DNA of 64,000 nt. Origin: Rhodobacteraceae bacterium Araon29 (GTDB taxonomy: Bacteria > Pseudomonadota > Alphaproteobacteria > Rhodobacterales > Rhodobacteraceae). Position numbers and translations under genes: made by a program. The stretch lies in contig CP046865.1 in assembly GCA_039640505.1 (NCBI GenBank), positions 1,178,001 to 1,242,000 on the forward strand, written 5' to 3'. The notes beneath the pieces were generated by a model. The model was not told the DNA's origin, made no database searches, and saw only the letters and a program-made list of their open reading frames with translations. Of this stretch, positions 18,159-29,522 are shown in pieces (the stretch's first letter is position 1; each line of letters begins with the position of its first letter).

Positions 18159-20078
18159 TTGGGCAATAATCGCAACGTCGCCTTTTGGATCGTATTGTTT
18201 TTGTTAATTGTCGTGCTGTTTAATGTCTTCAGCTCAGGCGCTGGTACGATGCAGACCCGCGAAATTAGCTATTCTGACTTTGTAAAATCGGTCCGCGGGG
18301 GAACGGTTTCCTCAGCAACACTCGATGGTGAACAGGTGCGCATTGTCACCACGGATAATAGTGAATTCGTTACCATTCGCCCCAATGATGCCAATGTCAC
18401 CGAGCTGTTGATCGAAAACAACGTGGCCATTCGGGCTGAACAGCAAGAGCAGTCGGGTATTCAATCATTTTTGATGACAATATTCCCCTTCCTGTTGCTG
18501 ATCGGAGTATGGATCTTCTTTATGAACCGGATGCAGGGCGGCGGACGCGGCGGGGCCATGGGCTTTGGCAAATCGCGTGCGAAATTGCTGACCGAAAAGC
18601 AGGGCCGTGTCACCTTTGATGATGTGGCCGGCATTGACGAAGCCAAAGAAGAGCTTGAAGAGATTGTCGAATTTCTGCGCAACCCGCAAAAATTTAGCCG
18701 CCTTGGTGGTCAGATTCCCAAGGGCGCGCTTTTGGTGGGCCCTCCGGGTACGGGTAAAACCCTTTTAGCGCGCGCCATTGCTGGCGAAGCCGGGGTACCG
18801 TTCTTTACCATTTCCGGCTCTGATTTTGTGGAAATGTTTGTTGGTGTGGGCGCCAGCCGTGTACGCGACATGTTTGAGCAGGCCAAGAAAAACGCACCCT
18901 GCATCGTGTTTATAGACGAAATTGATGCGGTCGGGCGTAACCGAGGCGCCGGCTATGGCGGCGGTAATGATGAGCGCGAGCAAACGCTGAACCAGTTGTT
19001 GGTCGAAATGGATGGCTTTGAAACCAATGAGGGTGTGATTATCCTTGCTGCGACCAACCGCCGTGATGTGCTTGACCCTGCATTGCTACGTCCGGGCAGA
19101 TTTGACCGTCAGGTCACCGTGCCCAATCCGGACATCAAAGGGCGTGAAAAAATTCTTAAAGTTCATGCCCGTAAAACCCCGCTCGGACCAGATGTGGATT
19201 TGCGTCTGATTGCGCGTGGATCACCGGGAATGTCCGGTGCCGATCTGGCCAATCTAGTGAATGAAGCGGCTTTGATGGCTGCGCGCATCGGGCGCTCTGT
19301 GGTCAATATGATTGATTTTGAAAACGCCAAAGACAAAGTCATGATGGGCGCTGAGCGGCGCAGTATGGTGCTGACCTCGGACCAGAAGGAAAAAACCGCC
19401 TATCACGAAGCGGGTCATGCGGTTGTTGGGATGAACCTGCCCCAGTGTGATCCTGTCTACAAGGCGACAATTATCCCGCGCGGCGGTGCGTTGGGGATGG
19501 TTGTATCGCTACCTGAAATTGACCGGCTCAACTGGCATAAATCAGAATGCGAAGAAAAAATGGCGATGACTATGGCGGGCAAAGCCGCTGAGATCATCAA
19601 ATATGGACCTGAAAATGTCTCGAACGGGCCGGCGGGCGATATCCAGCAGGCGTCGGGTCTGGCGCGCGCCATGGTGCTGCGCTGGGGGATGTCGGATAAA
19701 GTTGGCGATATTGATTATTCCGAAGCCCATGAAGGTTATTCGGGCAATACAGCCGGGCTGTCTGTATCGGCCAATACCAAGGAATTGATCGAAGATGAGG
19801 TCAAGCGGTTGATCGGTGATGCCTATGATTGCGCCTATGCCATTTTGACAGAAAAGCACGAAGAATGGGAGCGGCTGGCGCAGGGCCTACTGGAATATGA
19901 AACCCTGACCGGAGATCAGATTAAACGCGTGATGCGCGGTGATCCGCCAGAAGCGGAAGACGGCGAAGACGATAGCGATGATGCGGGCAATGCACCTTCG
20001 GTCACGATGATCCCGAAAACCAAGCCCAAATCAAAACCTAGCGGTGATACCGGAGATATGGCCCCCGAGCCTACCTAA
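18159..20078 (+). CDS. ftsH: ATP-dependent zinc metalloprotease FtsH
   Basis: FtsH degrades unstable membrane and cytosolic proteins. I favour TTG 18159 (product 639 residues, starting at GNNRNVAFW) because the family N-terminus begins there and GGAGAG lies just upstream; a GTG at 18120 would add 13 residues. Two membrane segments (about 7-26 and 103-123) flank a periplasmic domain. Walker A GPPGTGKT is near 194, Walker [10 protein letters not shown] near 253, and the zinc site HEAGH near 416. The C-terminus is acidic and Pro-rich. A terminator follows. Confidence 0.94.
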   Translation: MGNNRNVAFWIVLFLLIVVLFNVFSSGAGTMQTREISYSDFVKSVRGGTVSSATLDGEQVRIVTTDNSEFVTIRPNDANVTELLIENNVAIRAEQQEQSGIQSFLMTIFPFLLLIGVWIFFMNRMQGGGRGGAMGFGKSRAKLLTEKQGRVTFDDVAGIDEAKEELEEIVEFLRNPQKFSRLGGQIPKGALLVGPPGTGKTLLARAIAGEAGVPFFTISGSDFVEMFVGVGASRVRDMFEQAKKNAPCIVFIDEIDAVGRNRGAGYGGGNDEREQTLNQLLVEMDGFETNEGVIILAATNRRDVLDPALLRPGRFDRQVTVPNPDIKGREKILKVHARKTPLGPDVDLRLIARGSPGMSGADLANLVNEAALMAARIGRSVVNMIDFENAKDKVMMGAERRSMVLTSDQKEKTAYHEAGHAVVGMNLPQCDPVYKATIIPRGGALGMVVSLPEIDRLNWHKSECEEKMAMTMAGKAAEIIKYGPENVSNGPAGDIQQASGLARAMVLRWGMSDKVGDIDYSEAHEGYSGNTAGLSVSANTKELIEDEVKRLIGDAYDCAYAILTEKHEEWERLAQGLLEYETLTGDQIKRVMRGDPPEAEDGEDDSDDAGNAPSVTMIPKTKPKSKPSGDTGDMAPEPT

Positions 20079-20119
20079 AAGCTTGCTGGCTTAACCGCTA
20101 TTGCGATAGAAAATTAAAG

Positions 20120-20160
20120 CGCCTGCCAAAGCATGACCTGCTGGCAGGCGTTTTGGTTTT
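20120..20160 (+). terminator. Intrinsic terminator after ftsH
   Basis: CGCCTGCCA (20120-20128) pairs perfectly with TGGCAGGCG (20142-20150) around a 13-nt loop. The stem is followed by TTTTGGTTTT. It is placed 42 bp after the ftsH stop and ends the long ruv-tol-ftsH block. Confidence 0.85.
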
Positions 20161-20260
20161 CTGTGGCAAATATGCTAGAATTGGCAAACATTTAAAGCCC
20201 CAAATCCTTTAGGCGCTGCACAGCGGATAGAATTTTAGAAAGCCAAGAAAGAGTAAAGAC

Positions 20261-20914
20261 ATGTCCCAACCATTGGTTCTTTATAGCTATCGCTATAGTG
20301 TCTATTGCTGGATTGCACGGTTAACTCTTGCAGAAAAGCGGCTTTCTTACGCGGTTTTGGAAATCAATCCATTTACCGAAGATCAGGTTCACACCCGTTT
20401 TGAACGCACGCCGTTCGGGTTGGTGCCCGTTTTAAAGCAAGGCGCGTTTACGCTTTATGAAAGTGCTGCGATTTGCCGTTATATTGATCTAAGTTTTCCA
20501 GACCCTGCCTTGGTTCCAAAAGAGCCAATGGCAGCGGCACAGATGGCGCAGGCGATTAATATTATCGACAATTATGGCTACCGGCCTATGATCCGGCAGG
20601 TTTTTGCACATCGGGTTTTTCGCCCCATTGAGGGACTTGAGGCCAGCAACGATGAAATTGCCATTGGCATCGCGGCCTCGGCGCCTGTCTTAAAGGCCTT
20701 GGAGCCACTGTGCGGCCATGGCTTTGCGCGCCTGGGTGGGCAAAAAACACTTGCAGATTGCCATCTTGCACCGATGTTTGGCTATTTTTCCCAAGCTGAA
20801 GAGGGCGCAAAGATGCTGGCAAGCTATCCAAAGCTGGCGCAGTGGTGCGCACAGCTTAAAGACTGGTCTAGTTATCTGGATACCGAACCAAAGATTGGGG
20901 CGGCAGGGGCCTAA
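20261..20914 (+). CDS. Glutathione S-transferase family protein
   Basis: This 217-residue protein has an N-terminal thioredoxin-like domain (about 1-80) and an all-helical C-terminal domain. The glutathione-site motif is visible: the cis-Pro in FGLVPVLK (about 50-57) and the ESAAICRYID motif (about 67-76). The N-terminal YRYSVYCWI segment occupies the place of the catalytic Ser/Tyr/Cys. The substrate is unknown. It is convergent with lpdA, and both stop codons lie in one inverted repeat (20909-20925). Confidence 0.88.
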   Translation: MSQPLVLYSYRYSVYCWIARLTLAEKRLSYAVLEINPFTEDQVHTRFERTPFGLVPVLKQGAFTLYESAAICRYIDLSFPDPALVPKEPMAAAQMAQAINIIDNYGYRPMIRQVFAHRVFRPIEGLEASNDEIAIGIAASAPVLKALEPLCGHGFARLGGQKTLADCHLAPMFGYFSQAEEGAKMLASYPKLAQWCAQLKDWSSYLDTEPKIGAAGA

Positions 20915-20925
20915 GCCGCTTAGGC
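20909..20925. terminator. Inverted repeat spanning both convergent stop codons
   Basis: GCCTAAG (20909-20915), three bases, then CTTAGGC (20919-20925) is a perfect 7-bp inverted repeat. The TAA of the GST gene (20912-20914) and the TAA of lpdA (20922-20920, minus strand) are mirror images inside it. There is no T-run on either side, so termination activity is uncertain. Confidence 0.5.
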
Positions 20926-22308
20926 GTGAATGGCCCCATCACCGCAGTCCAGCGCCGCTTCACGCACGGCCTCGGAATAGGTGGGATGTGCATGGCAGGT
21001 CATGGCCAGATCTTCGGCAGAGGCGCCAAACTCCATTGCCACACAGACCTCATGGATTAAATCGCCCGCTGCTGGTCCGATGATATGCGCGCCAAGGATC
21101 CGGTCGCTGTCTTTATCGGCCAGAATTTTCACAAAACCGTCGGCGGCAAAGTTTGCCTTGGCGCGGCCATTTCCCATGAACATGAACTTACCCACTTTAT
21201 AGGCGCGGCCTTCTTCTTTTAGCGCCTCTTCGGTTTGGCCGACCGAGGCGACCTCGGGGTGGGTATAAATCACGCCCGGGATCACATCGTAATTCACATG
21301 GCCATGGCGTCCGGCAATAACCTCGGCCGCTGCAATACCTTCGTCTTCGGCCTTATGCGCCAGCATTGGGCCGTCGATCGCATCACCGATTGCATAAATG
21401 CCGCTGACCGAAGTGCGCCATTGCGCATCGGTTTTAATCTGGCCGCGCTCGCTGATCTCGATGCCAAGATCAGCCAGTCCTAAACCATCTGTAAAGGGCT
21501 TACGCCCCGTGGCCACCAGAACCACATCTACATCTATCTGCTGAGCGCTGCCGTCTTTGCGCCGCTGATAGTTGACCTTGGCTTTGGTTTTTAGCCGCTC
21601 GACGGATTGCACTGCTGCGCCCATGACGAATTTCAAACCCTGTTTTTTCAAGGTCCTTTGAAAGGTTTTTTGCACCTCGGCGTCCATCCCCGGCGTGATC
21701 GCATCAAGGTATTCGATCACCGTGACCTCTGCGCCCAGGCGGGCATAGACTGAGCCCAGCTCAAGCCCGATAACGCCAGCGCCGATGACTGCAAGCTTTT
21801 TGGGTATTTTTGGCAGCGTTAATGCGCCTGTTGAACTGACAACTATCTCTTCGTCAATCTCGACACCGGGCAGGGTTGAGGGGGTCGAGCCAGAGGCGAT
21901 GATGATGTTTTTAGCGTCATGGATATCACCGCCAACATCAACCTGACCGGCTTTGGCAATGCGCGCCCAGCCTTTGAGCCAGTCGATCTTGTTCTTTTTA
22001 AACAGAAACTCGATGCCTTTGGTGTTGCCCTCGATGGTTTCGGCTTTATAGGCCTGCATTTGGGTCCAATCGACCGAGGGGCTTTTGCCTTTAAGTCCCA
22101 TTTTGGTGAAATTATGCGTCGCCTCATGCAGCATATGGCTGGCATGCAGCAGGGCTTTTGACGGGATGCAGCCCACATTCAGGCAAGTCCCACCAAGGGT
22201 TTCACGCCCTTCGACACAGGCGGTTTTAAGCCCCAGCTGGGCGCAGCGAATGGCCGCCACATAGCCGCCTGGGCCGCTGCCGATCACAATCACATCATAG
22301 CTGGCCAT
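20920..22308 (-). CDS. lpdA: Dihydrolipoyl dehydrogenase (E3)
   Basis: This 462-residue flavoprotein reoxidises the dihydrolipoyl groups of 2-oxo acid dehydrogenases. The N-terminal FAD-binding GSGPGG motif is at about 11-16, and the redox-active cysteines are C42 and C47 in [13 protein letters not shown]. An NAD-binding GAGVIG motif is near 178, and the C-terminal catalytic His is in [10 protein letters not shown] (about 440). It lies 108 bp after sucB on the same strand, so it most likely serves the 2-oxoglutarate dehydrogenase complex. Confidence 0.96.
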   Translation of the reverse strand: MASYDVIVIGSGPGGYVAAIRCAQLGLKTACVEGRETLGGTCLNVGCIPSKALLHASHMLHEATHNFTKMGLKGKSPSVDWTQMQAYKAETIEGNTKGIEFLFKKNKIDWLKGWARIAKAGQVDVGGDIHDAKNIIIASGSTPSTLPGVEIDEEIVVSSTGALTLPKIPKKLAVIGAGVIGLELGSVYARLGAEVTVIEYLDAITPGMDAEVQKTFQRTLKKQGLKFVMGAAVQSVERLKTKAKVNYQRRKDGSAQQIDVDVVLVATGRKPFTDGLGLADLGIEISERGQIKTDAQWRTSVSGIYAIGDAIDGPMLAHKAEDEGIAAAEVIAGRHGHVNYDVIPGVIYTHPEVASVGQTEEALKEEGRAYKVGKFMFMGNGRAKANFAADGFVKILADKDSDRILGAHIIGPAAGDLIHEVCVAMEFGASAEDLAMTCHAHPTYSEAVREAALDCGDGAIHA

Positions 22309-22383
22309 CAGATATTTCCTTTCAATCCTATCCGGCTTGGAGCTGCGGAGTTTTCATATGCCGCGCCGTTTTTTGAGTATTTG

Positions 22384-22405
22384 AACAAAGAAAAAGCTCT
22401 TTGTT
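22384..22405. promoter_or_regulatory. AT-rich inverted repeat between sucB and lpdA
   Basis: AACAAAGA (22384-22391) and TCTTTGTT (22398-22405) form a perfect 8-bp inverted repeat with a 6-nt spacer. It sits directly downstream of the sucB stop codon on the minus strand. It may be a partial terminator or an mRNA processing hairpin that uncouples lpdA from sucAB. The stem is AT-rich and there is no following T-run. Confidence 0.35.
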
Positions 22406-22416
22406 GTAGATTAAAA

Positions 22417-23934
22417 TCACAGGTCCATCAGCAGGCGGCGGGGGTCTTCGAGGGCCTCTTTGACCCGCACCAAAAAGGTCACAGCGCCTTTGCCATCCAC
22501 AATTCTGTGGTCGTAGCTGAGCGCTAGATACATCATTGGCCGGATTACCACTTCGCCGTTGATCGCCATCGGGCGGTCCTGAATTTTATGCATGCCCAAA
22601 ATACCCGATTGCGGCGGGTTCAGGATTGGCGAAGACATTAGCGATCCGTAAACGCCGCCGTTCGAGATGGTGAAAGTTCCGCCCTGCATTTCGGCCATGG
22701 AAAGTTTGCCATCGCGGGCGCGGGCGCCTTTTTCGGCTATCGCCTGTTCAATTTCGGCAAACGACATTGCATCGGCATTGCGGATCACGGGCACCACGAG
22801 GCCTGTTGGCGTGCCTGCGGCGATGCCCATATGGACAAAGTTTTTATAGACGATATCCGTGCCATCGATTTCGGCGTTGACCTCAGGCACTTCGTTTAGG
22901 GCGTGGCAACAGGCTTTGGTGAAAAACGACATGAAGCCCAGCTTGACACCGTGTTTTTTCAAAAACTGATCTTTGTAGGTGTTGCGCATTTCCATCACTG
23001 CGCCCATGTCCACCTCATTATAGGTGGTGAGCATGGCGGCAGTGTTTTGACTGTCTTTGAGGCGGCGGGCGATGGTTTGCCGCAAGCGGGTCATTTTTAC
23101 GCGCTCTTCGCGGGCTGCATCATCTGCGGCCACGGGTGCACGCGGCGCTGCTGGCGCGGCGTCCGCCGCAGCTGGCGCGGCCGTTGCGGCAACGGCCTGA
23201 GCCACGTCGCTTTTCATCACTCGGCCGTCGCGGCCCGTACCGGTCACCTTATCACGGCCAATACCGGCTTCGGCCATGGCTTTTTTGGCTGCGGGCGCAT
23301 CTTCTATATCTGCAGCGCTTGCGGCTTTGGCCTTTGGCTCACCACCGGCGGCAGCCGGCGCTGCGGCAGTGGCAGTGCCGCTGGCAGCAAGAACGGCCAG
23401 TTTTGCATTGGCGGCCACAGTGCTGCCTTCGGCGGCCAGAATTTCGCTCAGAACGCCCGCAGAAGGGGCGGGCACTTCAACGCTGACCTTATCGGTTTCC
23501 AACTCGCAAAGCATTTCATCTTGGACAACAGCATCGCCAACGGCCTTGAACCATGTGGTGACGGTTGCCTCAGTGACGCTTTCGCCCAAGGTCGGCACCA
23601 GAACATCGAGGCTGCCGGTTGAGGCTGCTGGTTGGTCATTTGCGGGGGCTTCGGCGATCGGTGCGGCTGGTTGTGCAGCGGTCGGTGCGGCGCTTGCGCC
23701 ATCGCTGATCACAGCAAGCAAGGCACCGACCCCCACGGTGCTGCCTTCGGCGGCGATAATTTCGGCCAGTGTGCCCGCAACCGAGCTTGGAACCTCGACC
23801 GTGACTTTATCGGTCTCAAGCTCGCAGAGCATTTCATCCACGGCGACGTTGTCGCCCGGGGCTTTGAACCAGGTGGCTACGGTGGCTTCAGTTACGGATT
23901 CGCCAAGGGTTGGAACACGAATTTCGGTTGTCAT
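22417..23934 (-). CDS. sucB: 2-oxoglutarate dehydrogenase E2 (dihydrolipoyl succinyltransferase), two lipoyl domains
   Basis: SucB transfers the succinyl group from E1 to coenzyme A. The 505-residue protein has two tandem lipoyl domains (about 1-77 and 110-186), each with the lipoylated lysine in ELETDKV. Alanine/proline-rich linkers, a peripheral subunit-binding domain (about 215-255) and the catalytic core follow. The catalytic His is in [13 protein letters not shown] near the C-terminus. E. coli SucB has one lipoyl domain; two are common in Rhodobacteraceae. It begins 4 bp after sucA. Confidence 0.95.
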   Translation of the reverse strand: MTTEIRVPTLGESVTEATVATWFKAPGDNVAVDEMLCELETDKVTVEVPSSVAGTLAEIIAAEGSTVGVGALLAVISDGASAAPTAAQPAAPIAEAPANDQPAASTGSLDVLVPTLGESVTEATVTTWFKAVGDAVVQDEMLCELETDKVSVEVPAPSAGVLSEILAAEGSTVAANAKLAVLAASGTATAAAPAAAGGEPKAKAASAADIEDAPAAKKAMAEAGIGRDKVTGTGRDGRVMKSDVAQAVAATAAPAAADAAPAAPRAPVAADDAAREERVKMTRLRQTIARRLKDSQNTAAMLTTYNEVDMGAVMEMRNTYKDQFLKKHGVKLGFMSFFTKACCHALNEVPEVNAEIDGTDIVYKNFVHMGIAAGTPTGLVVPVIRNADAMSFAEIEQAIAEKGARARDGKLSMAEMQGGTFTISNGGVYGSLMSSPILNPPQSGILGMHKIQDRPMAINGEVVIRPMMYLALSYDHRIVDGKGAVTFLVRVKEALEDPRRLLMDL

Positions 23935-23938
23935 CAGC

Positions 23939-26914
23939 TTATTTTCCTTTAAGGCTCAGCGCGTCATTGATCAGCGCGTCATTGATCAGCGCTTCTTGTT
24001 GGGCTTTGTGCTGGGCGGCTAGGCCGGTGGCAGTGGAAGCGCTGGCGGCGCGTCCCACATAGACCGGCCGGCTGTGTTTGGCCTTCATCCGGCTCAGAAC
24101 CCATTCCAAATTTGGCTCCATAAAGGTCCAGGCCCCCTGATTTTTGGGCTCTTCCTGACACCAGATCATTTCAGCCTGCGAAAAGCGTTCCAGCTCTTTG
24201 AGGGCCGAGATCGCCGGGAAGGGGTAGTATTGTTCAAAGCGCATCAGATAAATATCGTCGATGCTGCGTGCATCGCGCTCTTCAAGCAGGTCATAATAAA
24301 CTTTGCCAGCACACATCACCACACGTTTGATTTTTTTGTCATCCACCAACTTGGTTGTTGAGCTGCCTTTTTGAGCATCATCCCAAAGCACCCGGTGAAA
24401 CGAGGACCCGTTGGTAAAATCATCGACCGTTGACACTGCCCTTTTATGGCGCAAAAGCGATTTAGGGGTCATCAGAATAAGCGGTTTTCGAAAATTGCGG
24501 TGCATTTGTCGCCGCAGGATATGAAAATAATTCGCCGGGGTGGTGCAATTGGCCACGATCCAGTTGTCTTGCCCGCACATTTGTAGAAAACGCTCAAGCC
24601 GGGCAGAGCTGTGCTCAGGCCCCTGGCCTTCGTAGCCGTGCGGCAAAAGCACAACCAAACCCGACATGCGCAGCCATTTGCTTTCGCCGGAACTGATGAA
24701 CTGATCAAACATGATCTGCGCCCCATTGGCAAAATCACCAAATTGGGCTTCCCAAAGGGTAAGCGCATTGGGTTCGGCAAGCGAATAGCCATATTCAAAG
24801 CCTAACACCGCGTATTCGGACAGCATCGAGTCGATCACCTCATACTGTTCTTGCCCCTCGCGGATTGTGTTTAGGGGGTAATAGCGTTCTTCGGTGTCCT
24901 GATTGATCAGACCCGAATGGCGTTGGCTAAAAGTGCCGCGAGTACTGTCTTGACCGGACAGCCGCACCGGATAGCCTTCGGTGAGCAACGAGCCAAAGGC
25001 CAGCGCTTCGCCAGTGGCCCAGTCAAAACCAGCCCCTTCGGCAAACATTTTCTGCCGCGCCCCGAGCAGCCGCGCGATGGTTTTATGCAGGGGAAACCCA
25101 TCTGTAACCCGGGTTAGCGCAGTGCCAATTTCAGCCATAAGGTCGGTTGAGATTGAGGTTTTGCCGCGCTGATAATCTTCGCCGCGTTTATCAAGATGCG
25201 ACCACCGTCCATCAAGCCAGTCAGCTTTGTTGGGTTTGTAATCTTTACCAGCCTCAAATTCATCGTTCATACGTGCCTGAAACGTGGCTTTCATATCTTC
25301 AATTTCGCCTTCGGGGATCAGCCCGTCTTTGACCAGCCGTTCGGTATAAAGCGAAAGCGTGGTTTTTTGGCGTTTGATTTTGTTGTACATAATCGGGTTG
25401 GTAAACATCGGCTCATCGCCTTCGTTATGTCCAAACCGGCGGTAGCAGAATATATCGATGACCACATCTTTGTGGAATTTCTGGCGAAACTCGGTGGCGA
25501 CTTTGGCCGCATGCACAACCGCTTCGGGGTCGTCGCCGTTGACATGGAAAATCGGCGCTTCCACCATCAAAGCGATATCGGTGGGATAGGGCGAAGAGCG
25601 GCTAAAATGCGGCGCCGTAGTAAACCCGATCTGATTGTTGACAACCACATGCATGGTGCCGCCGGTGCGGTGGCCAAGCAACCCAGAAAGCCCAAAACAT
25701 TCGGCCACAACGCCCTGACCGGCAAAGGCGGCATCGCCATGCAGCAGCAGGGGCATCACTTTGGTGCGGTCATCATCGCCAAGCTGTTGCTGTTTGGCGC
25801 GCACTTTGCCAATCACCACTGGATTCACTGCTTCTAGATGGCTTGGGTTAGCGGTCAGTGACAGATGCACAGTATTGTCGTCAAAGGCGCGATCGGATGA
25901 GGCGCCAAGGTGGTATTTCACATCGCCCGATCCGTCGACATCTTCGGGTTTGAACGAGCCGCCTTGGAATTCGTTAAAGATGGCGCGGTAAGGTTTCTGC
26001 ATCACATTGGCAAGCACTGATAAACGGCCGCGATGCGGCATGCCGATGATAATCTCTCTGACCCCGAGCGCACCGCCGCGCTTGATGATCTGTTCCAGTG
26101 CCGGAATAAGGCTTTCGCCGCCATCAAGGCCAAACCGTTTGGTGCCCATGTATTTGACATGAAGGAATTTTTCAAAACCTTCGGCCTCGACCATCTTATT
26201 CAGGATTGCTTTGCGGCCTTCACGGGTAAAGGTGATTTCCTTGTCAAAGCCTTCGATGCGCTCTTTCAGCCATGCTGATTGTTCTGGGTCGGATATATGC
26301 ATGTATTGCAGGGCAAAAGTGCCGCAATAGGTGCGTTTGACGATGTCTATGATCTGCCGCATGGTGGCAATCTGCAGCCCAAGTACATTGTCGATAAAAA
26401 TCGGCCGGTCCATGTCGGCATCGGCAAAGCCGTAGGTTTGTGGATCAAGCTCGGGGTGTTTGGTTTTTTCACGCATCCCCAGCGGATCAAGATCGGCGGC
26501 CAGATGGCCACGAATGCGGTAGGCGCGAATAATCATCAAGGCGCGTATACTGTCCAGAACCGCCCTCTTGATAGCATCATCACTAACTTCTGCGCCCGTT
26601 TCGGCCGCTTTGTCCGCAATCTTTTTCCCAGCCCCCTGTGCCTCGGCAGGCGCGGGCCACATGCCATCTAAGGCGGCGGTCAACTCGTCATCGGGTTGCG
26701 GCGGCCAGTCGCTGCGCGCCCATGAAGGGCCTTGGGCCTCTTTTTTGACATCCAGTTCTGCATCGCCAAGGGACGCGAAAAACTCAGCCCAAGCCGCGTC
26801 TACTGCCGCAGGGTCGTTGGCATATTGCGCATAAAGCTGCTCAAGATATTCAGCGTTATGGCCCTGCATAAAGCTAGAGGCATGAAATTGCGCATTTGGG
26901 GATTGATCGGTCAT
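23939..26914 (-). CDS. sucA: 2-oxoglutarate dehydrogenase E1 component
   Basis: SucA is the thiamine-diphosphate enzyme that decarboxylates 2-oxoglutarate. The 991-residue length and N-terminal [21 protein letters not shown] motif are typical. The [14 protein letters not shown] segment, the thiamine-diphosphate binding region with [14 protein letters not shown], and the transketolase-like domain with [19 protein letters not shown] follow in order. The last residues contain a short repeat ([12 protein letters not shown]) encoded by a 15-bp DNA repeat. The ATG overlaps the stop of the DUF805 gene. Confidence 0.96.
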   Translation of the reverse strand: MTDQSPNAQFHASSFMQGHNAEYLEQLYAQYANDPAAVDAAWAEFFASLGDAELDVKKEAQGPSWARSDWPPQPDDELTAALDGMWPAPAEAQGAGKKIADKAAETGAEVSDDAIKRAVLDSIRALMIIRAYRIRGHLAADLDPLGMREKTKHPELDPQTYGFADADMDRPIFIDNVLGLQIATMRQIIDIVKRTYCGTFALQYMHISDPEQSAWLKERIEGFDKEITFTREGRKAILNKMVEAEGFEKFLHVKYMGTKRFGLDGGESLIPALEQIIKRGGALGVREIIIGMPHRGRLSVLANVMQKPYRAIFNEFQGGSFKPEDVDGSGDVKYHLGASSDRAFDDNTVHLSLTANPSHLEAVNPVVIGKVRAKQQQLGDDDRTKVMPLLLHGDAAFAGQGVVAECFGLSGLLGHRTGGTMHVVVNNQIGFTTAPHFSRSSPYPTDIALMVEAPIFHVNGDDPEAVVHAAKVATEFRQKFHKDVVIDIFCYRRFGHNEGDEPMFTNPIMYNKIKRQKTTLSLYTERLVKDGLIPEGEIEDMKATFQARMNDEFEAGKDYKPNKADWLDGRWSHLDKRGEDYQRGKTSISTDLMAEIGTALTRVTDGFPLHKTIARLLGARQKMFAEGAGFDWATGEALAFGSLLTEGYPVRLSGQDSTRGTFSQRHSGLINQDTEERYYPLNTIREGQEQYEVIDSMLSEYAVLGFEYGYSLAEPNALTLWEAQFGDFANGAQIMFDQFISSGESKWLRMSGLVVLLPHGYEGQGPEHSSARLERFLQMCGQDNWIVANCTTPANYFHILRRQMHRNFRKPLILMTPKSLLRHKRAVSTVDDFTNGSSFHRVLWDDAQKGSSTTKLVDDKKIKRVVMCAGKVYYDLLEERDARSIDDIYLMRFEQYYPFPAISALKELERFSQAEMIWCQEEPKNQGAWTFMEPNLEWVLSRMKAKHSRPVYVGRAASASTATGLAAQHKAQQEALINDALINDALSLKGK
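23956..23992. repeat. 15-bp tandem repeat in the 3' end of sucA
   Basis: The unit TCAGCGCGTCATTGA occurs twice without change (23956-23970 and 23971-23985) and is followed by a partial third copy (TCAGCGC, 23986-23992). It is in frame and encodes the five-residue repeat INDAL at the extreme C-terminus of SucA. The pattern is what polymerase slippage produces. Confidence 0.9.
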
Positions 26915-27342
26915 TGGGGCACCTCATGTGGGTTGGGACCGTATCTATTGGAGCCGGGTTCGGATGGTTGAATGAGCAGGTAAAATGCTATCAAGGCCAG
27001 TACCCAGTAACTGGTCATTGTTATCAATTCAAAAAGCACCATTTGACGACTAGTGGGAAAAATAGGGCCTACAGCCCCAAGAAAAACCATTAAAGCTGCC
27101 AGAATGAAAATGACCCAGCGATGACGCATGCCTACGTCTGCCATTCTTCGGAATGATACGGCCAATATCGGACAAATAAGGCCAAAATAGAGAACCACCA
27201 CTAAAATGACTGAGATACTACTTAACAATATTTGTATCAGGCCGGTAATTAAGTAAAACCACCAAAATTCCGAACAACTGCTCCGTCCGGAGAAGGTGGC
27301 ATACTTTGTCAGACAAGATTTCGTGGCTTCAAGTGCTCGCAT
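26911..27342 (-). CDS. DUF805 family membrane protein
   Basis: I place the start at ATG 27342 (MRALEATKSC), preceded by GAGG; in-frame ATGs at 27369 and 27414 are alternatives. The 143-residue protein shows the DUF805 pattern: an N-terminal KYATFSGRSSCSEFWWF motif, then several hydrophobic segments, with the FRRMADVGMRHRWV loop equivalent to the family's RRLHD-G motif. The function of the family is unknown. It lies between sucD and sucA, and its stop overlaps the sucA ATG. Confidence 0.85.
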   Translation of the reverse strand: MRALEATKSCLTKYATFSGRSSCSEFWWFYLITGLIQILLSSISVILVVVLYFGLICPILAVSFRRMADVGMRHRWVIFILAALMVFLGAVGPIFPTSRQMVLFELITMTSYWVLALIAFYLLIQPSEPGSNRYGPNPHEVPQ

Positions 27343-27437
27343 ACGGTGCCTCGCAAAATTGTTGCGCATTTTCACCGCATCCGTTCTTGTATTTGAACGT
27401 TGCCTGAACAACATGCCCTGTGTTTTTAATCAACATT

Positions 27438-28319
27438 TTACCCAATCGCTTCTAACACTGCCTCACCCAAAGTGGCCGGGCTATCCGCCACGACAATGCC
27501 GGCGCTGCGCATGGCTTCGATTTTATCATCGGCGCCGCCTTTGCCGCCCGCAACGATAGCGCCAGCATGGCCCATGCGCCGGCCCGGAGGCGCGGTGCGG
27601 CCTGCAATAAAGCCTGCGACGGGTTTGCTGCGGCCCTTTTTGGCTTCATCCTTGATAAATTGCGCAGCTTCTTCTTCGGCGCTGCCGCCAATTTCACCGA
27701 TCATGATGATCGACTGGGTTTCATCATCGGCCAAGAACCACTCTAGCACATCAATATGTTCGGTGCCTTTGATCGGATCGCCGCCAATGCCGACACAGGT
27801 GGACTGGCCAAGCCCCACATCAGAGGTCTGTTTCACCGCCTCATAGGTGAGCGTGCCAGAGCGGGACACAACCCCGACCGAGCCGCGCTGGTGAATATGG
27901 CCTGGCATAATGCCGATTTTACAGGCATCCGGCGTGATCACCCCTGGGCAGTTTGGCCCGATCAGGATCGAGCTGCTGTTTTCCAGCGCCCGTTTGACCT
28001 TCATCATATCCAGCACCGGAATGCCTTCGGTGATGGCCACAATCAGCTCCATTTCGGCATCAATGGCCTCAAGGATACCATCGGCGGCAAAGGGTGGCGG
28101 CACATAGATCACCGTGGCATTGGCGCCGGTGACGTGCTTTGCTTCATGCACCGAGTTGAACACCGGCAGGTCAAGATGGCTTTGCCCACCTTTGCCGGGG
28201 GTCACCCCGCCCACCATTTGGGTGCCATAGGCAATCGCTTGCTCTGAATGAAATGTGCCCTGCGAGCCGGTAAACCCCTGACAGATCACTTTGGTATTTG
28301 CATCAATTAAAACTGCCAT
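27438..28319 (-). CDS. sucD: Succinate-CoA ligase alpha subunit
   Basis: SucD forms the active-site phosphohistidine of succinyl-CoA synthetase, which couples succinyl-CoA cleavage to ATP or GTP formation. The 293-residue protein has the N-terminal CoA-binding Rossmann fold with [11 protein letters not shown] (about 16-26), the [10 protein letters not shown] motif (about 122-131) and the catalytic His in [13 protein letters not shown] (about 250). It starts 4 bp after sucC. Confidence 0.96.
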   Translation of the reverse strand: MAVLIDANTKVICQGFTGSQGTFHSEQAIAYGTQMVGGVTPGKGGQSHLDLPVFNSVHEAKHVTGANATVIYVPPPFAADGILEAIDAEMELIVAITEGIPVLDMMKVKRALENSSSILIGPNCPGVITPDACKIGIMPGHIHQRGSVGVVSRSGTLTYEAVKQTSDVGLGQSTCVGIGGDPIKGTEHIDVLEWFLADDETQSIIMIGEIGGSAEEEAAQFIKDEAKKGRSKPVAGFIAGRTAPPGRRMGHAGAIVAGGKGGADDKIEAMRSAGIVVADSPATLGEAVLEAIG

Positions 28320-28323
28320 GGTT

Positions 28324-29517
28324 TCACCCCTTTACCGCTTTGACGATTTTCTCTGCGCCGTCTTTGAGATTGTCGGCGGCAATGACATCAAGCCCTGAGG
28401 TGTTGATGATCTCTTTTCCCTTTTCCACATTGGTGCCTTCGAGCCGGACCACAAGAGGCACTTGCAGGCCGACCTCTTTGACCGCCGCTACCACGCCCTC
28501 GGCGATCACATCGCAGCGCATGATGCCGCCGAAGATATTGACCAATATGCCCTTCACATTGGGATCAGAGGTGATGATTTTGAACGCTTCGGTGACCTTT
28601 TCTTTGGTGGCGCCGCCGCCTACATCCAGAAAGTTGGCCGGTTCGGCGCCATAAAGCTTGATGATATCCATGGTCGCCATGGCAAGGCCTGCGCCGTTCA
28701 CCATACAGCCAATCTCACCATCCAGAGCGATGTAATTGAGGTCGTATTTAGAAGCCTCAAGTTCTTTGGGGTCTTCTTCGGTGGTATCGCGCAACTCGCC
28801 GATATCCGCATGCCGGTAGACTGCGTTGCTGTCAAAACCCATTTTAGCGTCAAGGCATTTTAGATCGCCGCCATCGGTCACAATCAAAGGATTGATTTCA
28901 AGCATTTCCATGTCTTTATCGGTGAACATCTTATAAAGCGTACCCATTAGGCCAACGCATTGTTTGACCTGTTTGCCGCTAAGCCCCAACATGAAAGCGA
29001 TGCGGCGGCCATGATAGGCCTGATAACCGGTTGCCGGATCAACTGCGAACGATAGGATTTTTTCCGGTGTTTCGGCGGCCACCTCTTCGATGTCCATACC
29101 GCCCTCGGTCGAGCAGACGAAAGAAATCCGGCTGGTTTGCCGGTCGACGAGCAATGCTAGATAAAGCTCGCTTTCAATACCGGCGCCATCTTCGATATAA
29201 ATCCGGTTGACCTGTTTTCCCGATGGGCCCGTCTGATGGGTGACCAATGTCCGCCCAAGCATCTTTTTGGCTTCTTCGGCGGCCTCGGTGGCAGATTTGG
29301 CTAGCCTTACACCGCCTTTTTCGCCAGCATCGGCTTCTTTAAACGTGCCTTTGCCGCGTCCGCCGGCATGGATTTGCGCTTTGATCACCCAAAGTGGCCC
29401 GTCCATTTCACCAGCAGCGGTTTTGGCATCCTCTGCCTTTAATACAACGCGGCCGTCAGAAACCGGCGCCCCGTAAGAGCGCAGCAACGCTTTTGCCTGA
29501 TACTCATGGATGTTCAT
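28324..29517 (-). CDS. sucC: Succinate-CoA ligase beta subunit
   Basis: SucC provides the nucleotide- and succinate-binding part of succinyl-CoA synthetase. The 397-residue protein has an N-terminal ATP-grasp domain starting [16 protein letters not shown], with the [14 protein letters not shown] loop (about 51-64), and a C-terminal domain with [16 protein letters not shown]. It is the first gene of sucC-sucD-DUF805-sucA-sucB, and the paired GTGATCAC sites lie about 107-136 bp upstream of its ATG. Confidence 0.96.
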   Translation of the reverse strand: MNIHEYQAKALLRSYGAPVSDGRVVLKAEDAKTAAGEMDGPLWVIKAQIHAGGRGKGTFKEADAGEKGGVRLAKSATEAAEEAKKMLGRTLVTHQTGPSGKQVNRIYIEDGAGIESELYLALLVDRQTSRISFVCSTEGGMDIEEVAAETPEKILSFAVDPATGYQAYHGRRIAFMLGLSGKQVKQCVGLMGTLYKMFTDKDMEMLEINPLIVTDGGDLKCLDAKMGFDSNAVYRHADIGELRDTTEEDPKELEASKYDLNYIALDGEIGCMVNGAGLAMATMDIIKLYGAEPANFLDVGGGATKEKVTEAFKIITSDPNVKGILVNIFGGIMRCDVIAEGVVAAVKEVGLQVPLVVRLEGTNVEKGKEIINTSGLDVIAADNLKDGAEKIVKAVKG

Positions 29518-29522
29518 TAAGT

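Noticed and set aside
22417-23934. The two nearly identical lipoyl domains of sucB could look like an assembly duplication
   Set aside because: The copies differ in many codons and residues, and two lipoyl domains are normal in this group.
22903-24022. Long plus-strand ORFs opposite sucB
   Set aside because: They are antisense shadows of the Ala/Pro-rich linker regions of sucB. Their low-complexity Ala/Gly/Cys content follows from codon bias.
25196-25837. 213-codon plus-strand ORF opposite sucA
   Set aside because: sucA is complete and highly conserved here; the opposite frame shows no family pattern.
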